DNA of 64,000 nt from Pseudanabaena sp. ABRG5-3 (GTDB lineage: Bacteria; Cyanobacteriota; Cyanobacteriia; Pseudanabaenales; Pseudanabaenaceae), in the NCBI RefSeq assembly GCF_003967015.1, contig NZ_AP017560.1:3904048-3968047 (forward strand), read 5' to 3'. This document shows positions 8,880 through 17,230 of this stretch, in pieces (the first letter of the stretch is position 1; the number at the start of each line of letters is the position of its first letter). Below the pieces are notes generated by a model, which was not told the DNA's origin, made no database searches, and worked only from the letters and a program-made list of their open reading frames with translations. A program made the position numbers and the translations under genes.

Positions 8880-10433
8880 ATGACACAATCCCCCGACAAT
8901 AACAACGCATCACCTCTACAAAATATTTTCTCTTGGGTTAAAAACACACCTGAGCGAGCAATTGACGAGGCTTTTGAGGCGGCTGTCAATATTAAGCGGA
9001 TCGAAGAAGAAAACTTTAATGGCAATAAAATTGCTAACGACGGCAGTTTTAGCAGCAGCGTATTTAGCGTCTTTGAAATCCAGCTTCAGAAGTCTCTCCG
9101 TACCATCAATCTAAAACTGAATTTTTATAAGGTAAGCGCCTCATTACCTTACCTCCAAACCCAAAGTTCAACCAATCAGGCGAATACTGCGATCGCTAAA
9201 TATGCACCCAAAAATCAGGAGCTTGATCCTGTCAGTAATGGCGACCTATCGGCTAATCAACTGGGTGGGAATAGCCGCAAATTTTCCATCTATCAGAAAC
9301 TCGCCTTTATTGACTACACCCTCGAAAAATATAACAAGGCAAGCGATCGCATTATTGATGTGGATTTTAAGCCCTCAAGTAACTATTCCGATGTCAATCC
9401 CGACTCAGCATTGGACAATGGGGCTGAAGAGGATGACAAGTTCCAAATGTTTAAGAATAGTAAGTCCAAAGGCTATAGACGCAGTCCTCAACAATCGACA
9501 CCCGTTGAAAAAAGTATTCTTCCGGGGTCATTTTTTAAAGCCTTTGATCGTGTTAAACGTAATCTGAGTGGTTCCTATGTCGATTACGAGAAAGATATTG
9601 TCGAAGAATTGCGGCAATCACGCGAGCGAATCAATCAGGCTTTGCGTTACATTGCCATCCTCTTTGTTTCTGTAATTGCCGTGCAGTTTTTATCCAAGGC
9701 TTTAATCTTCAGCCCCATGATTAACAGCTTTGTGGACACAAATAGTATGACCATCAAGTTTAGCCCTGCGGTCGAAGAAAAAGCCTTTAAATCATTACAA
9801 GCCGCTAAAGAAAGGATTGAATTTGATTACATGATCAAAGCAATTGCCCTTGAAGAATCGCGTGCGAAACAAGAACCAAAGAAGCAAGAAACTGCTAAAT
9901 CTGAGATATCTAAAACTGAAACTGCTAAATCTGAAACTACTAAAGCCGAAGAACCAACAAATGAAAAACCTGAAAAAAAATCTTCAGAGGAGATCGAGGC
10001 TTTAATTCAACAAGAATCAGTCAAGATTCTTAAGAGATATAACGAAGAAAGCCTCAATGGAGTGAAGAACCTACTTGCTGATCTGACTGCCGCTTTTGTT
10101 TTTTATCTATTTCTGCTCTCAGGACGTAAAGAGATCAAAACTATTAAAGAGTTTCTCGATGAAGTTCTCTACAGTCTCAATGACAATGCTAAAGCTTTTT
10201 TAATTATTATCTCTACAGATACTTTTGTAGGTTTCCACTCTAGCGAAGGATGGGATGCTTTATTAACAGTTGTGTTTGAGCATTTTGGACTACCTGAAAA
10301 TAAAGTTTTAGCCCAGTCTTTTATTTCCACTGTGCCTGTATTTCTCGATGGTCTATTCAAATTTTGGATTTTCCAATATCTAACCCAAGCTTCACCCGCT
10401 ACAGCAACAATTTATCGAGAAATGAACGAATAA
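8880..10433 (+). CDS. pxcA: PxcA/CemA-family proton extrusion protein
   Basis: 517 residues from ATG 8880 (a TTG at 8844 lacks family resemblance). The N-terminus NTPERAIDEAFEAAVNIKRI is the hallmark of PxcA. Membrane segments: RYIAILFVSVIAVQFLSKAL near 255-275, a second near 400, and the conserved C-terminus DTFVGFHSSEGWDALL to the end. A Lys/Glu-rich low-complexity insert (~335-380, repeats of ETAKSE) sits between the first two helices. PxcA is required for light-induced sodium-dependent proton extrusion in Synechocystis and is homologous to the chloroplast CemA envelope protein. Stand-alone gene with its own terminator. Confidence 0.93.
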   Translation: MTQSPDNNNASPLQNIFSWVKNTPERAIDEAFEAAVNIKRIEEENFNGNKIANDGSFSSSVFSVFEIQLQKSLRTINLKLNFYKVSASLPYLQTQSSTNQANTAIAKYAPKNQELDPVSNGDLSANQLGGNSRKFSIYQKLAFIDYTLEKYNKASDRIIDVDFKPSSNYSDVNPDSALDNGAEEDDKFQMFKNSKSKGYRRSPQQSTPVEKSILPGSFFKAFDRVKRNLSGSYVDYEKDIVEELRQSRERINQALRYIAILFVSVIAVQFLSKALIFSPMINSFVDTNSMTIKFSPAVEEKAFKSLQAAKERIEFDYMIKAIALEESRAKQEPKKQETAKSEISKTETAKSETTKAEEPTNEKPEKKSSEEIEALIQQESVKILKRYNEESLNGVKNLLADLTAAFVFYLFLLSGRKEIKTIKEFLDEVLYSLNDNAKAFLIIISTDTFVGFHSSEGWDALLTVVFEHFGLPENKVLAQSFISTVPVFLDGLFKFWIFQYLTQASPATATIYREMNE

Positions 10434-10435
10434 CT

Positions 10436-10460
10436 AAAGGGGACACAAAGCGTCCCCTTT
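10436..10460. terminator. pxcA terminator
   Basis: AAAGGGGAC-acaaagc-GTCCCCTTT hairpin directly after the pxcA stop. Confidence 0.7.
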
Positions 10461-10510
10461 AGTTTAAGCAGCAAACCCAAAGCTATGATGCACGCACATC
10501 CCATACCATA

Positions 10511-10590
10511 TTCAGAGAAATTTTTGAAAGCGCGGCTTTGCCGCGCTTTCAAAAATTTCTCTGGTTTTTAATTCAGCTTAAAGCGCTGTA
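10511..10590. repeat. palindromic element, family A
   Basis: CAGAGAAATTTTTGAAAGCG stem with apex CGGCtttGCCG, followed by a short tail ending AAGCGCTG and TA. Same stem base as the elements at 3415 and 58717. Confidence 0.7.
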
Positions 10591-10699
10591 ACCAAAACAC
10601 GTTAAGATTTATGATGGCGTTTTGAGATGGCACTGCGACTTCAGCCATTGACTTTGTTCGCTGTAAAACAGATTTTATACAGACCCTGATAAATTCCCT

Positions 10700-12025
10700 A
10701 TGATTTACGAAATTTTCATGCCCGCGCTTAGCTCCACCATGACTGAAGGTAAAATCACCTCTTGGGTGAAATCCCCTGGCGATAAGGTGGAAAAAGGCGA
10801 AACTGTCGTGATCGTAGAGTCGGACAAAGCCGATATGGATGTCGAAAGCTTCTATGAAGGCTATCTCGGGGTAATCATCACTCCCGAAGGCGAATCTGCC
10901 CCCGTCGGATCGGCGATCGCCTATGTTGCCGAAACTAAAGAAGAAATTGAAGAAGCCAAGAAAAAAGCGGCTAACGGGAAAACAGGTGCAACTACTCCTG
11001 AAACCAAACCCCAAACAGGTAATGAAGAACCACCTTCCAAGCTAGTTTCATCACCGACTGCTGCCGCGACTGCCTCAATTCCCGATACTGTGATCTCCTC
11101 ACCTCGCAAAGCTGCACCTAGCGCTGTACCATCAGGTCGTCAGATCGTATCCCCCAGAGCCAAGCGCATCGCCAAGGATAATGGCGTTGACCTCACCAAA
11201 ATTGCTGGTACGGGGCCAAATGGGCGAATCACTGCTGCTGATGTCGAAGCCTTCTTAAGTCCTGCTGCCGCACCTGCTCCTGTTCAGGCAACCGCCCCCG
11301 CAAAGGTGTCAGCCCCTGCGACCGCTAAGGCTGCTGCGGCTCCTGTAGCTTTAGGTACTGCTCAGTCCTTAACAACTTTGCAAAAGGCAGTGATCAATAA
11401 CATGAATCAGAGCCTCTCAGTACCCACATTCCGTGTGGGCTACACGATTACTACTGATGCTCTCGATGCTCTTTACAAGCAAGTTAAGTCCAAGGGTGTG
11501 ACCATGACGGCACTTTTGGCTAAGGCTGTGGCGGTAACTCTACAAAAGCATCCTTTAGTGAATGCCAGCCTCAGCGATCGCGGTATCGAGTACAAGAGCA
11601 ATATTAATGTTGCCGTTGCGGTGGCGATGGATGATGGTGGTTTGATTACGCCTGTGTTGAAAAATGCCGATCAAACTGATTTATATACTCTTTCCCGTGA
11701 CTGGAAGGGACTTGTAGAACGCGCCCGTGCGAAGCAGTTGCAGCCCGATGAATATAACTCTGGCACATTCACCATTTCCAACTTGGGTATGTTTGGCGTG
11801 GATCGCTTTGATGCAATTTTGCCTCCTGGAACTGGCGCAATTTTAGCGATCGGTGGTTCTCGTCCGCAAGTTGTGGCAACTAAGGATGGTGCAATCAAGG
11901 TTGCTAGTCAAATGCAAGTCAATCTCACAGCCGATCACCGTGTGATCTATGGCGCTCATGCAGCACAGTTCTTACAAGATCTAGCCAAGTTGATTGAAAC
12001 CAATCCTCAATCTTTGACTCTGTAA
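10700..12025 (+). CDS. dihydrolipoamide acetyltransferase, E2 of pyruvate dehydrogenase
   Basis: 441 residues. Lipoyl domain ~1-80 with lipoylated Lys43 in ESDKADMDVES, an Ala/Pro/Thr-rich linker, the E3-binding domain ~148-186 (SPRAKRIAKDNGVDLTKIAG), a second Ala/Pro linker and the acetyltransferase core ~215-441. The active-site motif reads DHRVIYGAH (His413); the usual DHRxxDG Asp-Gly is replaced by Gly-Ala, as in plastid-type E2 proteins. The enzyme transfers acetyl from lipoate to CoA. Monocistronic, followed by a strong hairpin. The E1 and E3 genes are not in this window. Confidence 0.93.
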   Translation: MIYEIFMPALSSTMTEGKITSWVKSPGDKVEKGETVVIVESDKADMDVESFYEGYLGVIITPEGESAPVGSAIAYVAETKEEIEEAKKKAANGKTGATTPETKPQTGNEEPPSKLVSSPTAAATASIPDTVISSPRKAAPSAVPSGRQIVSPRAKRIAKDNGVDLTKIAGTGPNGRITAADVEAFLSPAAAPAPVQATAPAKVSAPATAKAAAAPVALGTAQSLTTLQKAVINNMNQSLSVPTFRVGYTITTDALDALYKQVKSKGVTMTALLAKAVAVTLQKHPLVNASLSDRGIEYKSNINVAVAVAMDDGGLITPVLKNADQTDLYTLSRDWKGLVERARAKQLQPDEYNSGTFTISNLGMFGVDRFDAILPPGTGAILAIGGSRPQVVATKDGAIKVASQMQVNLTADHRVIYGAHAAQFLQDLAKLIETNPQSLTL

Positions 12026-12043
12026 TATTTCTGGCTATTTATC

Positions 12044-12085
12044 AAAAAGGAGGTCGTAGTATCAAGTACTACGACCTCCTTTTTA
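12044..12085. terminator. E2 gene terminator
   Basis: AAAAAGGAGGTCGTAGTA / TACTACGACCTCCTTTTT, 18-bp perfect arms with a short loop, 19 bp after the E2 stop. Confidence 0.75.
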
Positions 12086-12101
12086 ATCTGTAAGCTTATC
12101 C

Positions 12102-12180
12102 GTAGGACGTGTTAGCGCTAGCGTAACGCATCCAAGTCTTGTTTATTGGTGCGTTACGACTTCGTCTAACAGCACCCTAC
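12102..12180. repeat. imperfect inverted repeat (GTAGG...CCTAC)
   Basis: GTAGGACGTGTTAGCGC...CGTAACGCATCC faces GGTGCGTTACG...TCTAACAGCACCCTAC. An ~80-bp imperfect palindrome touching the stop of the downstream protease gene; similar repeats are common between cyanobacterial genes. Confidence 0.55.
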
Positions 12181-12560
12181 CTACTAGCAAATTCTGATAA
12201 GTCTGTAATTATCACCAATCCACCCTCAATTGTATCTACTTGAAGTCTGTATCCGCGAAGCATACTCATCCCAATTAGTGGATCTGTTTCTGCTGAATTG
12301 ACTTCAATCTCCTGAGAATTGCCATCCCAAATGGCTACTGCATCGTAAATATCAAACAAAACCTCACTACCATCTCCTAATGTTCCGCGATCGCGATAAC
12401 TCCATGGCAGATCCAGTTCAGTAATTATTTCGATTGGGAGGCTTAGGAAACCTGTAAATCCTGTATCGATGACAGCGTTGATAGATTTTAGTTTGTTATT
12501 GTTTCGGATGACTACAAGAATCGTAGCTTCACAATTCTTATTAACGTATCCTTGCATCAT
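12177..12560 (-). CDS. retropepsin-like (clan AA) aspartic protease, cassette copy 1
   Basis: 127 residues from ATG 12560, which overlaps the TGA of the upstream small gene (ATGA), indicating translational coupling. The catalytic motif is AVIDTGFTGFLSLP with Asp32; a second hydrophobic patch PLIGMSMLRGYRLQVD supplies the family's ILG-like psi loop. Single-domain proteases of this type dimerise like retropepsin. Substrate unknown. The same gene pair is repeated at 13448-14094. Alternative: a non-proteolytic retropepsin fold, as in DDI1. Confidence 0.8.
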   Translation of the reverse strand: MMQGYVNKNCEATILVVIRNNNKLKSINAVIDTGFTGFLSLPIEIITELDLPWSYRDRGTLGDGSEVLFDIYDAVAIWDGNSQEIEVNSAETDPLIGMSMLRGYRLQVDTIEGGLVIITDLSEFASR

Positions 12561-12832
12561 AGCTTTTCTTTTAAGCTCCGCGCACCGAAACGATGGACAG
12601 CGCGATAGCCAATTCTGACAACCCAAGTTTGGGAATCGGGCAAGCGTTCTCTAAGACGACGAGTAGCGGTCATCGTATCATTTGCAATTTCAAAAGCCCC
12701 TGTTTCAATATCAATTGCAACTATTTTGCCATGATTATCTGCTTCGACCTGTGGACGGATTTGCGTTTGATATATCAGATCGCCACGTTGGGCAAATTCT
12801 TCTTTGCTGTAGCGGGGTTGACGGACTGCCAT
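12557..12832 (-). CDS. conserved small protein preceding the retropepsin gene, cassette copy 1
   Basis: 91 residues starting MAVRQPRYSKEEFAQRGDLI. Basic N-terminus, then a strand-rich centre GKIVAIDIETGAFEIANDTM. Homologous small proteins are widespread in cyanobacteria; I cannot name a function. A good ribosome site (AAGGA, 12 nt upstream) and a promoter-like TATAAT at 12868-12873 precede it. Its stop overlaps the protease start. An antitoxin-like or substrate role for the protease is conceivable but unproven. Confidence 0.75.
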   Translation of the reverse strand: MAVRQPRYSKEEFAQRGDLIYQTQIRPQVEADNHGKIVAIDIETGAFEIANDTMTATRRLRERLPDSQTWVVRIGYRAVHRFGARSLKEKL

Positions 12833-12867
12833 AATTTGAATTTTCCTTGATCGCAGCTTTATTTGGC

Positions 12868-12894
12868 ATTATAAGCGAATGGAAAAGGCTCCAA
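12868..12894 (-). promoter_or_regulatory. sigma-70-like promoter of cassette copy 1
   Basis: On the minus strand TTGGAG (12894-12889), 15-bp spacer, TATAAT (12873-12868), then ~35 bp to the ATG. The same promoter with few changes precedes the second copy. Confidence 0.6.
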
Positions 12895-12967
12895 ATAGAT
12901 CACATGGCGATCGCTCCAAACTAAATTGGTCATCGCACATTTATCGGTCGTCTAAAAAATCAGAAAT

Positions 12968-13003
12968 CTAGGTTGGGAAAATGGTGTCAAGGACTATTCT
13001 CAT
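12968..13003 (-). pseudogene. VapC-like PIN toxin stub (11 codons)
   Basis: The ATG at 13003 overlaps the antitoxin stop as ATGA, and the ORF reads MRIVLDTIFPT then TAG. MRIVLDTN is the usual start of PIN-domain VapC toxins, including the first catalytic Asp; here the following Asn codon is missing and the rest of the gene is gone. A toxin remnant, not a functional protein. Confidence 0.65.
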
Positions 13004-13218
13004 GACACCATTTCAAAGATATCTTCGTCTCTGAAACCGCCTTGTAGGTCAGCTTTGTTAAGCATCTTTTTGCGTAGCGATCGAAATTGACGTACTAGCA
13101 AGTATTCACGCACTACACGTTCGATAAGTTCTGTTGATGAAATTGCCTCAATTTTTGATCGCAATTCGAGTGAGGCTTTTACATCTACTGGCAGATTTAT
13201 GGTTATTGCTTCTTGCAT
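13000..13218 (-). CDS. orphan VapB-like ribbon-helix-helix antitoxin
   Basis: 72 residues: TINLPVDVKASLELRSKIEA resembles the strand and first helix of RHH DNA-binding antitoxins, and the tail GGFRDEDIFEMVS is the type that wraps a PIN toxin. The partner toxin is reduced to an 11-codon stub that overlaps its stop. The ORF itself shows no frameshift or stop, so it may still be expressed, for example to neutralise a related toxin elsewhere. It sits between the two protease cassettes. Confidence 0.75.
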   Translation of the reverse strand: MQEAITINLPVDVKASLELRSKIEAISSTELIERVVREYLLVRQFRSLRKKMLNKADLQGGFRDEDIFEMVS

Positions 13219-13447
13219 AGAGCATTAGGGACAAAGTAAAAAAGCATTGCTTGTGGGTATTTTAGCAAAAAGCAAGTTTTCTTAGAGACTAGACATTTAC
13301 GAGGCGATCGCTAAGTTCTCCACAAAAAAGCGATCGCTTAACAATTATTTGTTATTTGTACTTGGCGATCGCCAATAACTTCTCGGAACTCATCAACGAA
13401 GTAAATCATTTAAAGATTGCTTTTAACAAGTCGGCTCCAACTCAGTA

Positions 13448-13825
13448 TTAGCCAGCACTTACTTTACGGATTTCTACGCTGCCTTCTTCAAATACTTGAA
13501 CTGTAAGTTGGTAGCCCTCCATCAATGACATTCCAACAAGGGGTTCTGAATCAGCTTCATCGATGGGGACAGTCAGATAGTCACCATCCCAAACTACAAC
13601 TGCTTCATAGACATTAAAAACGCATTCACTACCATCACCAAGAATAGCGCGTCCTCGTCTTTTCCATTTCAGATTTAGCCGATCAATTAGGTCTGGTGGC
13701 AATGAAAGCCAGCCATTAAAACCTGTATCAACAATTGCATCTTGCCTGTAAATCTTGCCTTCAGAGTCACATATCGATAGTGAGATAATTGCCTCAAAAT
13801 CTGCATTAACAATTCCTGAGATCAT
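13448..13825 (-). CDS. retropepsin-like (clan AA) aspartic protease, cassette copy 2
   Basis: 125 residues from ATG 13825, again overlapping the upstream TGA by ATGA. Catalytic motif AIVDTGFNGWLSLP with Asp33; the psi-loop-like PLVGMSLMEGYQLTVQ aligns with copy 1. The proteins are clearly paralogous but diverged, unlike the promoter regions, which are almost identical. Substrate unknown. Confidence 0.8.
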   Translation of the reverse strand: MISGIVNADFEAIISLSICDSEGKIYRQDAIVDTGFNGWLSLPPDLIDRLNLKWKRRGRAILGDGSECVFNVYEAVVVWDGDYLTVPIDEADSEPLVGMSLMEGYQLTVQVFEEGSVEIRKVSAG

Positions 13826-14094
13826 ACTGCTCTCTTTGTTCGTCCACCAAATCGTCGAACGTGGCGAGAACCAACACGAACAATCCAAATTTGTGCATCT
13901 GGATGACGGGCTTCTAGCTTATTGCAAGCAGCTATTTCACGGGCATCAACCTCAAAGTCTCCAGTTTCAATATCAATCGCAACTATTTTGCCATGATTAT
14001 CCGCTTCGACTTGTGGACGGATTTGTGTTTGATATATCAGATCGCCTCGTTGGGCAAATTCTTCTTTGCTATAGCGCGGTTGACGGACTGCCAT
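13822..14094 (-). CDS. conserved small protein preceding the retropepsin gene, cassette copy 2
   Basis: 90 residues. The first 45 residues equal those of copy 1 (MAVRQPRYSKEEFAQRGDLI onward), then the sequences part (GDFEVDAREIAACNKLEARH). The sharp change from near identity to divergence within one gene suggests gene conversion or a recombined duplication. Its ribosome site and promoter (TATAAT at 14130-14135 on the minus strand) are shared with copy 1. Confidence 0.75.
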   Translation of the reverse strand: MAVRQPRYSKEEFAQRGDLIYQTQIRPQVEADNHGKIVAIDIETGDFEVDAREIAACNKLEARHPDAQIWIVRVGSRHVRRFGGRTKRAV

Positions 14095-14129
14095 AATTTG
14101 AGTTTTCCTTGATCGCTGCTTTATTTGGC

Positions 14130-14156
14130 ATTATAAGCGAATGGGAAAGGCTCCAA
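14130..14156 (-). promoter_or_regulatory. sigma-70-like promoter of cassette copy 2
   Basis: TTGGAG (14156-14151), 15-bp spacer, TATAAT (14135-14130) on the minus strand; duplicate of the promoter at 12868-12894. Confidence 0.6.
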
Positions 14157-14340
14157 ATAGATTACATCTCGCTAATATAGAAATTAGGTGTTATGTGACA
14201 TTGACAAACTCTACAAGATCCGCGATCTCTAAGCTCTCCACAAAAAAGCGATCGCTTTAGATGCTTTGTTAGCGATCAGCATGTGCGGTTCATTTTATAT
14301 ATGCACGTTACAAGATCGGCGATCATATTTTCCCTATTAT

Positions 14341-14889
14341 CTAAGGGTAGTTGTATTTTCTAAAGTTCAATACAGATAGAGTTAATGTCAGCAAAGCAAA
14401 GACGAACCAGAAAATCGCACTAGGACTAAATTGCGCTAGCTTGACTAACTCTCCCTTCACTGCTGGAGAAAGAGCAATAACTGAACAAGTAATCACTTCC
14501 GCATTGTATGGACGTAATATGACAAAAGGACGTAATGTTGTATCTGTTTTTTGCTCTTCGGGACTTAGGGGTGTATCTGTTTTTTTATTTTCCCTGAGCT
14601 TTTGAACGTATTTTTCCCATCCAAAACCACTATCATCTTTGCAAATCTCGCTAGCGATAAAAAAAGCAATCTTGCGTATACTAAAACGCTTCTCCGTGAA
14701 ATAGCAGAAGCCAATAAAAGACAAGAAACTTACAAGCCACTCCAAGGATACCGAGTACAAAAAGCCTACTGCTGTCACCAAATAACCCATCATTAATAGG
14801 CAAATATTATCAGCCTGAAGGATCTCTGCTCTCAGAGCCGTATATTCAGCTCTTCTATCTTCTATCTTTAGCAATTTATCTGGTTCCAT
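14341..14889 (-). CDS. hypothetical membrane protein, 182 aa
   Basis: Start taken at ATG 14889 (MEPDKLLKIEDRRAEYTALR); an in-frame TTG at 14904 is weaker. Two adjacent membrane segments near residues 28-62 (ICLLMMGYLVTAVGFLYSVS, WLVSFLSFIGFCYF), a soluble loop with two KTDT repeats, and a C-terminal segment FWFVFALLTLTLSVLNF. The N-terminal charged helix before paired membrane helices resembles small membrane proteins of accessory islands. Function unknown. Confidence 0.6.
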   Translation of the reverse strand: MEPDKLLKIEDRRAEYTALRAEILQADNICLLMMGYLVTAVGFLYSVSLEWLVSFLSFIGFCYFTEKRFSIRKIAFFIASEICKDDSGFGWEKYVQKLRENKKTDTPLSPEEQKTDTTLRPFVILRPYNAEVITCSVIALSPAVKGELVKLAQFSPSAIFWFVFALLTLTLSVLNFRKYNYP

Positions 14890-15284
14890 AACGTTTAAAG
14901 ACAAATGTCAGTGAGCCTATATCAATTTTACAAAATATTGCCTGTATAGTATGGCGATACAGAAAACCTTCACGCACAAGATTCCCTAGAGATGTAGCAT
15001 AACTATGTATTAGACAGCAGATTTCTGTCGAACCTAATTATAGAGGATATAGGCTGAATATTAAACTTCTGACTAGTCGCCCCATATGGACATATTAGAC
15101 AGAATTTTCTGGCTATTTACCCTATACAGTGCGTTATATGGAAAAATTCTGCCTAATCGCCCAAATAGCTTATCAGCCTGACACTGTAATATATGCAGAT
15201 TAATTACTTGATAATTTTATATTGCTTCGCATTTTCTGTTTCGTGCTAGCGTTGAATTGGATGCAAATTTAGTGCAGTAGTCTT
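14890..15284. other. non-coding gap with inverted repeats
   Basis: About 395 bp with no supported gene. TTAGACAGAATTTT (15095-15108) faces AAAATTCTGCCTAA (15143-15156), and the phrase TATTAGACAG also occurs at 15008, suggesting a decayed mobile element. Confidence 0.4.
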
Positions 15285-15575
15285 ATGATTAATCTCAGCC
15301 AAGACATTCAGCCCCTGACCACCTTCAAACGCAATACCAGCAAACTCATCACCCAAATGAGAAATACTGGACATCCCATAGTATTAACCATCAATGGCAA
15401 AGCAGAATTAGTCGTACAAGATGCAATATCCTATCAACAATTGCTCAATAAACTTGAAGAACTAGAAACAATCATTAGCATTAAAAAAGGATTAGAAGAC
15501 TTGGCAAAAGGTCACACTAGACCTCTGAACCAATTTGTCGAAGAAATACAAAGAAAACATGGAATTTCAAGTTAA
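15285..15575 (+). CDS. orphan Phd/YefM-type antitoxin
   Basis: 96 residues: DIQPLTTFKRNTSKLITQMR then HPIVLTINGKAELVVQDAIS is the standard Phd/YefM fold, an N-terminal DNA-binding half followed by a toxin-binding helix (LEELETIISIKKGLEDLAKG). The tail ends KHGISS. A partner reading frame starts inside its 3' end at 15559 but stops after 22 codons, so the RelE/ParE-type toxin is missing. The antitoxin itself is intact. Confidence 0.85.
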   Translation: MINLSQDIQPLTTFKRNTSKLITQMRNTGHPIVLTINGKAELVVQDAISYQQLLNKLEELETIISIKKGLEDLAKGHTRPLNQFVEEIQRKHGISS

Positions 15576-15627
15576 GCTAATTCGTTCCTCAGGGATTTTG
15601 AATAATCGCGAAAGCAAAAGAAATTAA
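15559..15627 (+). pseudogene. RelE/ParE-like toxin stub (22 codons)
   Basis: ATG 15559 overlaps the antitoxin end by 17 nt, the usual layout of Phd-RelE pairs. It reads MEFQVKLIRSSGILNNRESK then RN and TAA. MEFQVKL is a typical first strand of ParE toxins; the body of the gene is absent and the Uma2 gene begins 4 bp later. Confidence 0.5.
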
Positions 15628-15631
15628 AGAT

Positions 15632-16330
15632 ATGACGATCGCCGCAGAACAAGCTAAATCTAAAGCCAAAATTTGGACTGATTCGGATCATAGCGATCGC
15701 GTGCGACCTGTTGCTGAACAAAGGATATGGCTAGAAAACATCAGTTGGCAAACCTTTGAGCAATTGCTGGAAGATATAGGCGATCGCCGCAGCACTTTAT
15801 TTCATTACATCAATGGAAACTTAGAAATTATGTCGCCAATGGCGCTACATGAGCGCAGCAATCGGTTTATTGATGATTTGATTCGAGTACTGTCCGATGA
15901 GCTAGAGATAGATTTATGTAAATGCGGCTCATTATTGATGCGGATTCCTGAACTCAAGATTGGCGCAGAACCAGATTCTTGCTATTACATTCAGAATGAG
16001 CCAAAGATTCGTAACCAAGAAGTAATCACGATGGGGCAAGATCCACCACCCGATCTCGTTTTAGAAGTTGACATTACTAATCCCAGCGATCGCCATTTAC
16101 CGATCTATGCTCAACTCCAAGTTCCTGAAATTTGGATATATAACGGCTATGACTTAGAGTTTCTAAGCTTAGAAAATGGGGCATATCAAAAAATAGAACA
16201 TAGTCTGTCTTTTCCTAACCTACCTGCGGCGGTGGTAGTGGAGTTTGTGCAGAAGCGACTTGAACTAGGCGATCGCCAAACCCTCAAGGAATTTCGGCAA
16301 TGGGTGCGCGATAACCTTAAAAAAAGCTAG
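15632..16330 (+). CDS. Uma2 family (DUF820) endonuclease-like protein
   Basis: 232 residues of the restriction-endonuclease-like Uma2 fold: NISWQTFEQLLEDIGDRRST, YINGNLEIMSPMALHERSNR, then the catalytic triplet region GAEPDSCYYI (Asp) and DLVLEVDITNPS (Glu-x-Asp). Very abundant in cyanobacteria; nuclease activity is inferred from fold, and the biological role is unknown. It lies 4 bp after the toxin stub, possibly marking the deletion junction that removed the toxin. Confidence 0.9.
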   Translation: MTIAAEQAKSKAKIWTDSDHSDRVRPVAEQRIWLENISWQTFEQLLEDIGDRRSTLFHYINGNLEIMSPMALHERSNRFIDDLIRVLSDELEIDLCKCGSLLMRIPELKIGAEPDSCYYIQNEPKIRNQEVITMGQDPPPDLVLEVDITNPSDRHLPIYAQLQVPEIWIYNGYDLEFLSLENGAYQKIEHSLSFPNLPAAVVVEFVQKRLELGDRQTLKEFRQWVRDNLKKS

Positions 16331-16405
16331 AGACTGACCTAGCTTGGTTAAAAAAGCCTGTTAGTATATTAAGTAATAATAATTAACATAACTTTTTAAG
16401 ATACT

Positions 16406-17185
16406 TTGTTTTTATCTCCTGACAAGGTTGAACTTGAGGAGCGCTCCTTAGCACGGGCAACAGTTCAGGTTCTACCTCCTACTGTCAATGTCACGTCAGC
16501 GTTTCCGCAATACTTATCACAATATTTGCTAGCTGCCGCCTCACTGTTACAGCATTGGCGCGTCTGGTTTGCGGCTCTATTTTTAGTATCCGTACCTGTT
16601 TTTTTTGAAGCTCCCCTTGTGCGCTATGCGCCTTGGTTGAGCCTGATTTGTACTGTCGGTTGGCTCGCGATCGCTAAACATCTCCGAGAAGAAACCAAAA
16701 CCAAAACATGGGGCAGCCTAATCTGGGGCTTTAGCCTCACTTGGCTATGTGGTTCTCTCTATTGGGGATGGCTACGCTGGGAGCCTGCTTATCATGTCCC
16801 TGTCGAAGCTTTAGCATTACCTTGGGCGATTTGGGCAACTCGACAAGATGCTTACCGAGTCGGTGGTTGGTTTTATATTGGCTCATTACTGGGAACAGCG
16901 ATTACCGATCTTTACTTCTACATCACCCATCTGTTTCCCCATTGGCAAGCATTGATGCAGGTAGAGTCCGATCTTAATCTCGCTCAGCCAATTTTGAAAA
17001 ATGCTTTAGCACTTGTTGAAACTCCTTGGGGGATGACATGGGCTTGTATTCTTGCCGCATTACTCTTAGTGACTGGTAATCGCGCCATGCGATCGCCGCA
17101 ACTTGGTTACTGGGCATTCGGTGGCGCAGTGTTAGGGACGATTTTTGTCGATTTACTATTTTTCAGCGTAGCAATCCTTAACTAA
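16406..17185 (+). CDS. DUF3120 integral membrane protein
   Basis: About 259 residues from a TTG at 16406; no better start is evident because the following 40 residues carry no Met. At least six hydrophobic segments (WRVWFAALFLVSVPVFFEAP, WLSLICTVGWLAIA, WGSLIWGFSLTWLCGSLYWG, and others). The WxxLYWGWLRWEPxxHxPVE signature is that of the cyanobacterial and plastid-lineage DUF3120 family, of unknown function. Monocistronic with a strong terminator 10 bp downstream. Confidence 0.8.
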   Translation: MFLSPDKVELEERSLARATVQVLPPTVNVTSAFPQYLSQYLLAAASLLQHWRVWFAALFLVSVPVFFEAPLVRYAPWLSLICTVGWLAIAKHLREETKTKTWGSLIWGFSLTWLCGSLYWGWLRWEPAYHVPVEALALPWAIWATRQDAYRVGGWFYIGSLLGTAITDLYFYITHLFPHWQALMQVESDLNLAQPILKNALALVETPWGMTWACILAALLLVTGNRAMRSPQLGYWAFGGAVLGTIFVDLLFFSVAILN

Positions 17186-17195
17186 AATCCTTATT

Positions 17196-17230
17196 AAAAA
17201 AGAGAGGGCGCTTTGCGCCCTCTCTTTTTT
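17196..17230. terminator. DUF3120 gene terminator
   Basis: AAAAAAGAGAGGGCGC-ttt-GCGCCCTCTCTTTTTT, perfect. Confidence 0.8.
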
